A stretch of 64,000 nucleotides of DNA from Hymenobacter terrestris (GTDB taxonomy: Bacteria > Bacteroidota > Bacteroidia > Cytophagales > Hymenobacteraceae): contig NZ_JABKAV010000013.1 in NCBI RefSeq assembly GCF_013377905.1, positions 1-64,000 on the forward strand, in the 5' to 3' direction. A program made the position numbers and the translations under genes. The notes under the pieces are model-generated. The model did no database searches. It was not told the origin of the DNA and worked only from the letters and a program-made list of their open reading frames with translations. Shown in pieces: positions 19,509 to 26,599 of this stretch. Each line of letters opens with the position of its first letter. Within the stretch, counting starts at the first letter, position 1.

Positions 19509-19546
19509 GCAAAAAGCCCCCACCCAACCGGATGAAGGCTTTTTGC
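19509..19546 (-). terminator. terminator of the peroxiredoxin gene
   Basis: GCAAAAAGCC / GGCTTTTTGC stem between the peroxiredoxin gene and waaA, both on the minus strand. Confidence 0.75.
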
Positions 19547-19575
19547 GCAGAAGAACGACGTTCCTTTTCTATAAG

Positions 19576-20214
19576 TTAGTGAGCGGCCTGCTTGCCGAGG
19601 TAGTTGGCTACGCCCTCGCGGGTGGCCTGCATTCCCTCTTTGCCTTCCTCCCAGTTGGCGGGGCAAACTTCGCCCTTCTCCTCGAAGTACTGCAGGGCAT
19701 CCACCATGCGCATGGCTTCGTCGATGCTACGGCCAAGTGGGCCGTCGTTCACTACCTGGTGGCGCACGATGCCGTCCTTGTCGATCAGGAATAGGCCGCG
19801 GTAGGCCATAGGTGAACCGATGAAGGTCATTTCGCCGGCTTCGTTATAGTCGTAGTGGCCGCCCAGCACGTCGTAGTTGGAGGCAATGGTTTTGGTGGCG
19901 TCGGCTACCAGCGGGTAGGTTACGCCCTCGATGCCTCCGTTGTCGCGCGGTGTTTGCAGCCAGGCGAAGTGCGAGAAGTGCGTATCGGTCGAGCAGCCTA
20001 CAATGGCTACGCCCTTGGCCTCAAAATCGGCCAGACGCTCTTCAAAAGCAATGATTTCGGTGGGGCAAACGAAGGTGAAGTCGGCGGGGTAAAAATAGAA
20101 AATGACGTGCTTCTTGCCCAAATACCGGTCAAGGGAGAAATCCTCCTCGAATTCGCCATCAATAACGGCGGTGGCTTTGAAAGAAGGAGCGCGTTTACCA
20201 ACAAGAACTGCCAT
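19576..20214 (-). CDS. typical 2-Cys peroxiredoxin (AhpC/Prx family)
   Basis: A 212-residue cytoplasmic thiol peroxidase that reduces H2O2 and organic peroxides. The peroxidatic Cys lies in YPADFTFVCPTE (about residue 53) and the resolving Cys in GEVCPANW near residue 179, with a C-terminal helix typical of Prx1/AhpC-type enzymes. It lies 136 bp downstream of a PerR/Fur-type regulator on the same strand, which suggests peroxide-controlled expression, although no operator was recognised directly in front of it. It ends before its own terminator at 19509-19546. Confidence 0.95.
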   Translation of the reverse strand: MAVLVGKRAPSFKATAVIDGEFEEDFSLDRYLGKKHVIFYFYPADFTFVCPTEIIAFEERLADFEAKGVAIVGCSTDTHFSHFAWLQTPRDNGGIEGVTYPLVADATKTIASNYDVLGGHYDYNEAGEMTFIGSPMAYRGLFLIDKDGIVRHQVVNDGPLGRSIDEAMRMVDALQYFEEKGEVCPANWEEGKEGMQATREGVANYLGKQAAH

Positions 20215-20350
20215 GTGCTTTAAAACTTAAAGTTGAATGTGAGTTATTAGAAAACCGGACCGGAAGGTCCGTGAGCTAACCGCCACCCGTAACCGGGGAG
20301 CAGAATCAGCTAGAAAAGTCAATGAGTAGTGCCGGCGTATATCCGCCGCC

Positions 20351-20833
20351 TTAAGCCTGCTGAGCCGGCTCGGCAGTGGGCGGATCGACCACGCGGCTGC
20401 CCGTTACGTGCAAGGAGAAGGAGTGGGGCTGAAAACCAGGCAATCCTTTATCGGCAAAAAAGCCCCGAATGAGCTCATCAAGTTGCGGGTCGCAGTAATC
20501 GATAATTTCACGAGTATCGGCGCAAACCAAGTGATGATGCTCAGTGCAGTCGGCGTCGTAGCGGCGGCGCGAACCCTCGGCCGAGGCTACCCGGCGCGTA
20601 AGTCCAGCCACTACAAACGAATCGAGTGCCTTGTACACCGTCCCCAACGACACCGACGACAGTTGCTCGGTTACCCGCTGATGCACCTGCTCGGCAGTAG
20701 GGTGGCCCGGCAACACCAGCAGACTCTCCAGAATCAGGAGGCGCTGGCGAGTGGCCCGCAAGCCGACATCGGCTAGCTGCTGCTGCAGCTGCTCAGGTGT
20801 AGGAGCAGGGTGGTGGGGGTGAGGCGTGTGCAC
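20351..20833 (-). CDS. Fur-family transcriptional regulator, PerR-like
   Basis: A 160-residue regulator. The winged-helix domain runs from LRATRQRLLILE through HPTAEQVHQRV and SLGTVYKALDSF (recognition helix). The dimerisation and metal region has EHHHLVCADTREIIDYCD. The His cluster for the regulatory metal is present, but the structural Cys-x-x-Cys reads C-A-D-T, so the classical second Cys is missing. The peroxiredoxin gene lies directly downstream, which favours a peroxide sensor (PerR) over an iron regulator. The start is GTG at 20833; no ATG is available. A near-palindromic AGAATGATTCT sits between the -7 box and the start, consistent with self-repression. Confidence 0.85.
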   Translation of the reverse strand: MHTPHPHHPAPTPEQLQQQLADVGLRATRQRLLILESLLVLPGHPTAEQVHQRVTEQLSSVSLGTVYKALDSFVVAGLTRRVASAEGSRRRYDADCTEHHHLVCADTREIIDYCDPQLDELIRGFFADKGLPGFQPHSFSLHVTGSRVVDPPTAEPAQQA

Positions 20834-20836
20834 AGG

Positions 20837-20851
20837 TAAGAATGATTCTCC
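20837..20851. promoter_or_regulatory. candidate PerR/Fur operator
   Basis: TAAGAAT-G-ATTCTCC has the 7-1-7 layout of Fur/PerR boxes with a perfect 5-1-5 core, AGAATGATTCT. It lies just downstream of the -7 box of the regulator gene, near the expected transcription start. Confidence 0.45.
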
Positions 20852-20852
20852 G

Positions 20853-20860
20853 CAAAGATA
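20853..20860 (-). promoter_or_regulatory. -7 element of the PerR-like gene
   Basis: Minus-strand TATCTTTG (TAnnTTTG), 19 nt upstream of the GTG start; supports that start. Confidence 0.5.
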
Positions 20861-20947
20861 AGGCTATAAGCGTTGCGAAAGAAAAAATGTTTCATTTGGA
20901 GCGTTTTGGGGAGGAATGACATCCTATTCCTCCCCGCCTGCTGCCTG

Positions 20948-21727
20948 CTAGCGCCCCTTGAATTCAGCCGGGCGCTTCTCCACAAAGGCGGCCATACCTT
21001 CCTTCTGGTCTTCGGAGGCAAAGGTCATATAGAAGTTCTTGCGCTCGAAATGCAGGCCCTCATCCAAGTGGGTTTCGAAGGCGCGATTCACCGACTCCTT
21101 GGCTAGCCGGGCCGCTATCGGCGACATTTTGGCGATGCTCGCAGCCAGCCGGAAAGCTTCTTCCAGGTACTGGCCCACGGGAACCACCCGGTTCACGAGG
21201 CCGTGGCGGGCAGCCTCTTCGGCCCCCATCGGCTCGCCGGTGAGTACCATTTCCATGGCCCGGGCCTTGCCAATAGCGCGGGTGAGGCGCTGGGTGCCGC
21301 CCGCACCCGGCATGGTGCCGATGCGGATTTCGGGCTGCCCGAACTTGGCTGTTTCCGAGGCCACAATCATGTCGCAGGTCATGCACAACTCGCATCCTCC
21401 CCCCAGCGCAAAGCCCGACACGGCCGCTATGAGCGGCTTGGTCGTGCGCCGAATCTGGTCCCAGGTGCTGAACTGGTCAATCAGCAGCATGTCAATAGCC
21501 GTGCGGCCGGCCATCTGCTTGATGTCGGCGCCAGCGGCAAACGCCCGCTCGTTGCCCGTGAGCACGATTACGCGCACTTCGGGGTCCTTATCGAGTTCTT
21601 TCAGCGCGGCGGCTACCTCCTGCATCAGTTGCAGGTTGAGGGCATTTAGCTCTTTGGGGCGGTTGAGCTGAATAAGGGCCACCTGGGGCCGCGCCTGGGG
21701 CGTTACGAGAATGAATTCGGGAGTCAT
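20948..21727 (-). CDS. enoyl-CoA hydratase / isomerase family protein
   Basis: A 259-residue crotonase-fold enzyme, likely hydrating enoyl-CoA in fatty acid beta-oxidation. The first oxyanion-hole segment AFAAGADIKQM is at about 62-72. The second, ALGGGCELCMTCDMIVAS, is followed by FGQPEIRIGTMPGAGGTQRL, which carries the two catalytic Glu positions of classical hydratases, and the C-terminal KESVNRAFE helix is present. The ATG at 21727 is chosen; the frame upstream to 21772 is unrelated. A hairpin repeat separates it from the aspartate kinase gene, so co-transcription is uncertain. Confidence 0.92.
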   Translation of the reverse strand: MTPEFILVTPQARPQVALIQLNRPKELNALNLQLMQEVAAALKELDKDPEVRVIVLTGNERAFAAGADIKQMAGRTAIDMLLIDQFSTWDQIRRTTKPLIAAVSGFALGGGCELCMTCDMIVASETAKFGQPEIRIGTMPGAGGTQRLTRAIGKARAMEMVLTGEPMGAEEAARHGLVNRVVPVGQYLEEAFRLAASIAKMSPIAARLAKESVNRAFETHLDEGLHFERKNFYMTFASEDQKEGMAAFVEKRPAEFKGR

Positions 21728-21761
21728 ACGTAGTGCAAAAGCTGGAAGAATAGGAACAGCA

Positions 21762-21800
21762 AAGAACGTCATTCAGAGCGAAGCGAAGAATGACGTTCTT
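21762..21800. repeat. hairpin repeat, family 4 (GTCATTC type)
   Basis: Perfect 13-bp arms AAGAACGTCATTC / GAATGACGTTCTT enclose AGAGCGAAGCGAA. A second copy in opposite orientation lies at 48704-48740. Confidence 0.75.
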
Positions 21801-21812
21801 CTACCTCTTCGT

Positions 21813-23084
21813 TTACTCAATGCCCCGGCATACGAACTGAAACGTCTGGCGGGTGCGCTGCTCCAGCAGCAGCTCGCGGCCGGCCGTGAGGCGCTGCAGG
21901 CTGGGAGTATCGTAGTTTTTAATGGTGTACAGCTCTAGGCCACTGTTATAATGAATAGTGAACTGGTCCCGTAGCCGCGCCAGTAGCTGTTCAAGCCGGG
22001 CGGGCAGAAAGTCGGTGCACACTGAGAAGCTGATGGCCGAATTCTGCATAAGCCGGATTTTAAGCCGCACCTGCGCCAGCACCCCGAAAATCACCTCCAG
22101 GTTTTCCTCCGAAATAAAATCCAGCTCCTTCGACTCAAAGGAAATCAGGCACTGATCAGCTTTGCGGATGAAGGCCGGCACCAGCAGTCCGTGGCGGCAG
22201 TCGTGGATGCGCGTGCCCTCGGCCGTAGGGTCCAGAAACGACTTTACCAGCAGCGGAATGCCGCGTACGGCCAGTGGCTTGATGGTTTTGGGGTGAATGA
22301 CCGATGCTCCGTAGTAGGCCATTTCAATGGTTTCCTGGTAGCTGATTTCGGGGTAGCGCACCGTGTCAGGAAATATCTTGGGGTCAGCATTCAGCAAACC
22401 TGCCACATCTTTCCAGATGGTGACCGACCCGGCCCCTAGGCAATAGGCCAGGATGGCGGCCGTAAAATCGGAGCCCTCGCGGCCCAGCGTGGTGGTAAGG
22501 CCACCGGCTGTGCCGCCCACGAAGCCCTGGGTAACCACCGGCAGACCCTGGGCTAGTTCTGCCAATGGTAGCGCGGCCCGCAAGGCAGCTTCGGTGGCGG
22601 CCCAGTCAAGGCGACCCTCGCGCCAGGTTTCATCGGTGCGGATTAGTGGGCGGCAGTCGAGCCAGCGCGCACCCAGAAATGCGGCCACAATGCGCGTGGA
22701 AAGCAGCTCGCCGCAGCCCACCACTTGGTCGTAGTGGCGGTCGAAGTCGGCGGCGGCTACCGTAATGGCGGTGGCCAGGTGCGTTTCAAGCGTGGTAAAC
22801 AGCTCCCGCAGAAGTTCGTCGGCGGGTAGCTGCAACTCGGTGGCCACAGCTATATGGAAATCGCGCAACGCGGCCAGTTGGGTGGCGTAGGGTTGGCCGT
22901 CGTGTGCCAGCTGCAACAGCGCCTCCAAGGCGTTGGTCGTCTTGCCCATAGCCGATACCACGATTACCAACGGGCCTGGCCGGCCGTGCTCAGTTACAAT
23001 GTGGCCCAGGTTGCGTAGGGCGGCGGCATCTTTCACCGAGGCCCCGCCAAATTTGTAGATTTTTAGTTGCGCTGAGTCGTGCAT
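21813..23084 (-). CDS. lysC: aspartate kinase, monofunctional
   Basis: A 423-residue kinase for the first step from aspartate to Lys, Met, Thr and DAP. KFGGASVKDA near the N terminus (about 9-18), FVGGTAGGLTTTLGREGSDF and YRPEI-like RYPEISYQE segments mark the kinase domain. The C-terminal third contains the ACT-type regulatory half (SFESKELDF onward). No homoserine dehydrogenase domain is fused. The ATG at 23084 (MHDSAQLKIYK) is chosen over 23117. A TAnnTTTG box only 6 nt upstream suggests a leaderless or very short-leader transcript. Confidence 0.92.
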   Translation of the reverse strand: MHDSAQLKIYKFGGASVKDAAALRNLGHIVTEHGRPGPLVIVVSAMGKTTNALEALLQLAHDGQPYATQLAALRDFHIAVATELQLPADELLRELFTTLETHLATAITVAAADFDRHYDQVVGCGELLSTRIVAAFLGARWLDCRPLIRTDETWREGRLDWAATEAALRAALPLAELAQGLPVVTQGFVGGTAGGLTTTLGREGSDFTAAILAYCLGAGSVTIWKDVAGLLNADPKIFPDTVRYPEISYQETIEMAYYGASVIHPKTIKPLAVRGIPLLVKSFLDPTAEGTRIHDCRHGLLVPAFIRKADQCLISFESKELDFISEENLEVIFGVLAQVRLKIRLMQNSAISFSVCTDFLPARLEQLLARLRDQFTIHYNSGLELYTIKNYDTPSLQRLTAGRELLLEQRTRQTFQFVCRGIE

Positions 23085-23089
23085 GGCCC

Positions 23090-23097
23090 CAAATGTA
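23090..23097 (-). promoter_or_regulatory. -7 element of the aspartate kinase gene, very close to the ATG
   Basis: Minus-strand TACATTTG (TAnnTTTG), 5 nt between box and start codon. Confidence 0.4.
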
Positions 23098-23186
23098 GGG
23101 CCGGCGCGCGGCTTCACCTTTGCTGTGTCTGCAAACGATACCGTGAATACCAGAGCGAAGATTCGCTTTGGCCGGCCCGAATTGGT

Positions 23187-23194
23187 TACTTTTG
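23187..23194 (+). promoter_or_regulatory. -7 element of fbp
   Basis: TACTTTTG with a TTTG 16 nt upstream (23167-23170) as possible -33 element; 48 nt before the ATG. Confidence 0.5.
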
Positions 23195-23242
23195 AGCTTT
23201 CCCCCCTCCTTCAAATCTAATCTTCCCACATCTCACCTTCTA

Positions 23243-24265
23243 ATGGACAATCACGACAAGCTCGCGCTGCCCGTCGGCACCACTCTCGACCGCTTCATCA
23301 TGCGCAAGCAGGAGGATTTCCCCTACGCCACCGGCGAACTGAGCCAACTGCTGCGCGATATTGCCTTGGCGGCCAAAATCGTCAACCGCGAAATCAACCG
23401 CTCAGGTCTTATCGATATTGCTGGCGCTTACGGCAACCGCAACGTGCAGGGCGAAGACCAGCAGAAGCTCGATGTTATTGCCAATATCCGCTTCATCCGG
23501 GCCCTGCGCAACGGGGGCGAGGTCTGCACCATCATCTCGGAAGAGGATGAGGACATGATCCAGACTGGCAACGTGCAGGGCAAGTACGTAGTGGCCATCG
23601 ACCCGCTCGACGGCTCCAGCAACATCGATGTAAACGTAAGCATCGGTACCATCTTCAGCATTTACCGTCGCGTATCGCCTACTGGCAGCGAGGGTACGGC
23701 CCAAGACTGCCTGCAGACCGGCACCCACCAGGCCGCGGCCGGCTACGTTATTTACGGCTCCAGCACCATGATGGTGTACACGACCGGCAACGGCGTAAAC
23801 GGCTTCACCTACGAGCCCAGCCTGGGCGAGTTCTTCCTTTCCCACCCCAACATCCAGACGCCCACCACGGGCAAGGTGTACTCGGTAAACGAGGGCTTGT
23901 CGGAGTATTTCTCTGAGGGCATGAAAAACTATGTATCCTATTGCAAGGAGGAAGGGTATTCGGCGCGCTACATTGGCTCGTTGGTAGCCGACTTTCACCG
24001 CAACTTGCTTAAAGGCGGTATCTATATGTACCCGGGTACGAGCAAGGTGCCCAACGGTAAGCTGCGGCTCATGTACGAGTGCAACCCGCTGGCCTTCATT
24101 GTAGAGCAGGCCGGCGGCAAGTCGAGCAATGGCCGCCGCCGCACCCTGGAACTGGAGCCCACCGAAACGCACGTCCGGTGTCCGGTGTTCATCGGCTCAA
24201 CCGAAATGGTGGACAAGCTTGAGGAATTCCTGGCCGCTGAGGTGCTACAGGACGAGGCGAAATAA
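23243..24265 (+). CDS. fbp: fructose-1,6-bisphosphatase, class I
   Basis: A 340-residue gluconeogenic phosphatase converting fructose-1,6-bisphosphate to fructose-6-phosphate. Motifs: the N-terminal [14 protein letters not shown]-like [13 protein letters not shown] (metal Glu), [21 protein letters not shown] (the D-P-L-D-G-S-S signature at about 115-121), [16 protein letters not shown] and [24 protein letters not shown] near the C terminus, then [13 protein letters not shown]. The ATG at 23243 is chosen; the frame upstream has no similarity. Divergent from the aspartate kinase gene; it ends at the very long palindromic terminator at 24269-24335. Confidence 0.97.
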   Translation: MDNHDKLALPVGTTLDRFIMRKQEDFPYATGELSQLLRDIALAAKIVNREINRSGLIDIAGAYGNRNVQGEDQQKLDVIANIRFIRALRNGGEVCTIISEEDEDMIQTGNVQGKYVVAIDPLDGSSNIDVNVSIGTIFSIYRRVSPTGSEGTAQDCLQTGTHQAAAGYVIYGSSTMMVYTTGNGVNGFTYEPSLGEFFLSHPNIQTPTTGKVYSVNEGLSEYFSEGMKNYVSYCKEEGYSARYIGSLVADFHRNLLKGGIYMYPGTSKVPNGKLRLMYECNPLAFIVEQAGGKSSNGRRRTLELEPTETHVRCPVFIGSTEMVDKLEEFLAAEVLQDEAK

Positions 24266-24268
24266 ACA

Positions 24269-24335
24269 AAGCACAACCCACAAAAAAGCGCCGGCAACCC
24301 ATTGGGTTGCCGGCGCTTTTTTGTGGGTTGTGCTT
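24269..24335. terminator. bidirectional terminator, perfect 32-bp palindrome
   Basis: Arms 24269-24300 and 24304-24335 are perfectly complementary with a 3-nt spacer (ATT). They contain A6/T6 runs in mid-stem. The right arm reaches into the stop codon of the convergent DUF5606 gene. Confidence 0.92.
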
Positions 24336-24990
24336 ACTCAGCCTTTTTCTTGGGAGCCGCTTTCTTGGCGGGCTTGGCCACGGCCGCCTCGGGGTTACCT
24401 GGAGCTGTGTCGGCCTCTGGGGCAGCAATAATGCCAGCCGTGCTCATGGCCTCACCGGCAGCGGGCTCGGCCATCTTCTTGGTGGTTTTCTTCTTGGGCG
24501 CGGTGTCGGCGGCCACCGGCGTTGGCGGGGCCTTCTGCTCGGTTGCATCCTGCTCCGTTGCGTCCTGCGCGGTGGTTTCGTCCTCGGTGGCCGGAGCCTG
24601 GTACTCGAGGCGCTGGCTAACGATGTTGTACCACTGCACCAGCTTCTTGATGTCAGATAAGTACACCCGCTCGCGGTCGTAATCCGGAATGATGCCTTCC
24701 ATGAACGACACCAGCTCCTGGTCGTTCGATTTATTGCTCAGGCCCAGGTCGGCGCCGTGTTGCTGATGAATCCGGTCGAATACTTCCGTCAGGGGCACCG
24801 TCTGGTCGTAGTCCTGGGTATAGATGGAAATTTCCTGGAGTAGCGACACCTTGTTCTGGGCGGCGGCTACCGAGCGGCTACCCTTGTCGTTGAGGGCTTC
24901 GATGATAACGCCGGCGCGGGTAGGGCGAACAAGGCGGTACAGACCGGGCATTCCGCTGATAGCGGCAATTTCCTTCAGGTCGTAGGGCAT
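24334..24990 (-). CDS. DUF5606 domain protein with Ala/Lys/Pro-rich tail
   Basis: A 218-residue protein. The first 140 residues match the Bacteroidota-specific DUF5606 family (MPYDLKEIAAISGMPGLYR, then VIIEALNDKGSR, LLQEISIYT, VFDRIHQQHG). No biochemical function is established. From about residue 145 the tail is low-complexity, with repeated DATEQ units and Pro/Ala/Lys-rich stretches ending AKKAAPKKKAE; it is probably disordered and basic. The ATG at 24990 is chosen. Convergent with fbp across the 32-bp palindrome. Confidence 0.85.
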   Translation of the reverse strand: MPYDLKEIAAISGMPGLYRLVRPTRAGVIIEALNDKGSRSVAAAQNKVSLLQEISIYTQDYDQTVPLTEVFDRIHQQHGADLGLSNKSNDQELVSFMEGIIPDYDRERVYLSDIKKLVQWYNIVSQRLEYQAPATEDETTAQDATEQDATEQKAPPTPVAADTAPKKKTTKKMAEPAAGEAMSTAGIIAAPEADTAPGNPEAAVAKPAKKAAPKKKAE

Positions 24991-25056
24991 AGCAAAAAAA
25001 GCAGTGGTTGAAGAGGCGAAGGTACGCAACGCCCGCGAACAGGGCTCTGCGGCAGA

Positions 25057-25455
25057 CTACAGCTTGAACGTGATGGGCAGGCTGGTGAGTACGGCGTAGT
25101 CGGGCTTATTGAACTTGAGCAGCCGCACCAGCCGCAGGGCCTCATCTCCGCAGCCGCCGCCAATCTGCTTCACCAGCTTAATTCCCGAAAGCGTACCATC
25201 GGTGTTGAGCGTGAAACTGACAATGCACTGGCCCTGAATCCGGTTGCGGCGGGCCATTACCGGGTATTTGAGCTCTTGGTTGATAAAGGCATACATAGCC
25301 TCCTGGCCGCCTTCGTAGTACTCAGCTACTGGAATAGTTTTGCCCGATGGAGCCGCCTGGGCAGCGGGAGCAGGGCTGGCCGTCTGGGCCAGGGCCGAGG
25401 CCGCTGGAAGGGCCAACAGGGCGCCAAGGCCTAGTAGGTAAAATGCGTTATTCAT
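25057..25455 (-). CDS. TonB C-terminal-like domain protein, exported
   Basis: A 132-residue precursor. The signal peptide MNNAFYLLGLGALLALP ends near ALAQ (about residue 22), followed by an Ala/Pro linker. The rest (about 45-132) is a TonB C-terminal-like domain: LKYPVMARRNRIQGQCIVSF, then NTDGTLSGIKLVKQIGGGC and ALRLVRLLKF. It lacks the N-terminal membrane anchor and Pro-rich spacer of a true TonB energiser, so it is probably a stand-alone periplasmic TonB-C protein, common in this phylum. The ATG at 25455 is supported by the signal peptide. Confidence 0.82.
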   Translation of the reverse strand: MNNAFYLLGLGALLALPAASALAQTASPAPAAQAAPSGKTIPVAEYYEGGQEAMYAFINQELKYPVMARRNRIQGQCIVSFTLNTDGTLSGIKLVKQIGGGCGDEALRLVRLLKFNKPDYAVLTSLPITFKL

Positions 25456-25538
25456 CTTCAAATGAGACTTAATGGAGTTGAAAAAGAAAGGGTTGCCGCG
25501 AATCTGGCTGGTCGGCATACTGCAAGAACGAGGCCAGC

Positions 25539-26159
25539 TTAGGCGTCGGCCCCGGCCTGAGCCGCCAGTTGCTGGTTGGTGTCGGCAACAAAGCCTAGCA
25601 GTTCTTCACGGCCCATTTTATCCTCGGCCGAGGTAACAAAGTATTGCGGCAGCTCGTCCCAGGTTTCCTGCATTTTCTCCAGGTACTGCACCACATTCTG
25701 GCTAGTACGCGACGACGACTGCTTGTCGGCCTTGGTGAAAACCATCACAAAGGGTACTCCTTCGGTTCCGAGCTGCTCCATAAACTCCAGGTCGACGGCC
25801 TGTGGCGTGTGGCGCGAGTCGAGCAGCACCATCACGCAGGTCAGGTTGGGTCGGTGGCGCAGGTAAAAGTTGATCATGCGGGCCCACTTGGCCCGGGCCT
25901 CCTTGCTGATGCGGGCATAGCCGTAGCCCGGCAAATCGACCAGATACCACGTCTCATTGATAAGAAAGTGGTTGATAAGCTGGGTTTTACCAGGCTGTGA
26001 CGAGGTTTTGGCCAACCCTTTCTGGTTGGTAAGCATATTAATGAGCGACGACTTGCCCACGTTCGAGCGGCCGATAAAAGCGTACTCGGGCATCGTGGGA
26101 GCAGGGCAGTCTTCGGCCCGCGAATTGCTTGTTAAAAATCTGGCGTCCTGAATAAGCAT
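25539..26159 (-). CDS. engB: ribosome biogenesis GTPase EngB (YihA/YsxC)
   Basis: A 206-residue TRAFAC GTPase required for large-subunit ribosome assembly and division. G1 GRSNVGKSSLINML (about 32-45), G2/switch KTSSQPGKT, G3 VDLPGYGYA, G4 FTKADK and G5 TSAED are all present in normal order. The ATG at 26159 gives MLIQDARFLTSNS; a start at 26168 would be a non-standard ATT. A TAnnTTTG box lies 23 nt upstream. Confidence 0.95.
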   Translation of the reverse strand: MLIQDARFLTSNSRAEDCPAPTMPEYAFIGRSNVGKSSLINMLTNQKGLAKTSSQPGKTQLINHFLINETWYLVDLPGYGYARISKEARAKWARMINFYLRHRPNLTCVMVLLDSRHTPQAVDLEFMEQLGTEGVPFVMVFTKADKQSSSRTSQNVVQYLEKMQETWDELPQYFVTSAEDKMGREELLGFVADTNQQLAAQAGADA

Positions 26160-26182
26160 CTGGGGCAATTAATTGGAAAGTA

Positions 26183-26190
26183 CAAAGGTA
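26183..26190 (-). promoter_or_regulatory. -7 element of engB
   Basis: Minus-strand TACCTTTG, 23 nt upstream of the engB ATG. Confidence 0.55.
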
Positions 26191-26238
26191 AATATTCCGG
26201 ACTGGCCGGAAAGGATCATCATTTTTTGAAGAAAAACC

Positions 26239-26267
26239 TTGTAGTTTATAAGGCTGGACTATATTTG
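26239..26267 (+). promoter_or_regulatory. full Bacteroidota promoter (TTG-N18-TATATTTG)
   Basis: TTG at 26239-26241, an 18-nt spacer and TATATTTG at 26260-26267: the only site in the window with both elements near standard spacing. It lies 333 nt upstream of the porE-like gene. Confidence 0.6.
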
Positions 26268-26599
26268 CACATTCGTCTGCCTCTGAAACCGGAATAAAAG
26301 TTCCTCGTTAGAAGCGGTATATGAGCCCGAATTGCCCGATTCCGGTGGAATAGGATAGCACCAAGGCTGTATAATAAAATATCTATCTTTGCCCGCTAAA
26401 CAGGCTGCCTGTTGGTTGGCGGAATGGAATAAAGCGACAAAAGGCGTTTTCCAGCACCTGGGTTTCGCTTTTTTTGCCCGCTTTGCCAACTCTGCAGTTA
26501 AATTTCAGTAATAGGAGGCAACCCCTAAATTACCTCTGCGTAATTGGCGGTCGATACTCTCTCCCCTTGCAACCCCCTCGTTTCCCTAACCCCTCCTCA
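26268..26599 (+). other. long leader region of the porE-like gene
   Basis: About 330 nt without a convincing ORF. It holds the second -7 box and a compact palindrome at 26400-26412 with flanking CCGC/GCGG. No tRNA, riboswitch or terminator was recognised. It may be a regulated leader or contain an unannotated small RNA. Confidence 0.35.
26384..26391 (+). promoter_or_regulatory. second -7 element upstream of the porE-like gene
   Basis: TATCTTTG, 208 nt before the ATG. The transcript would start near a hairpin containing ACAGGC-T-GCCTGT (26400-26412). Confidence 0.45.
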
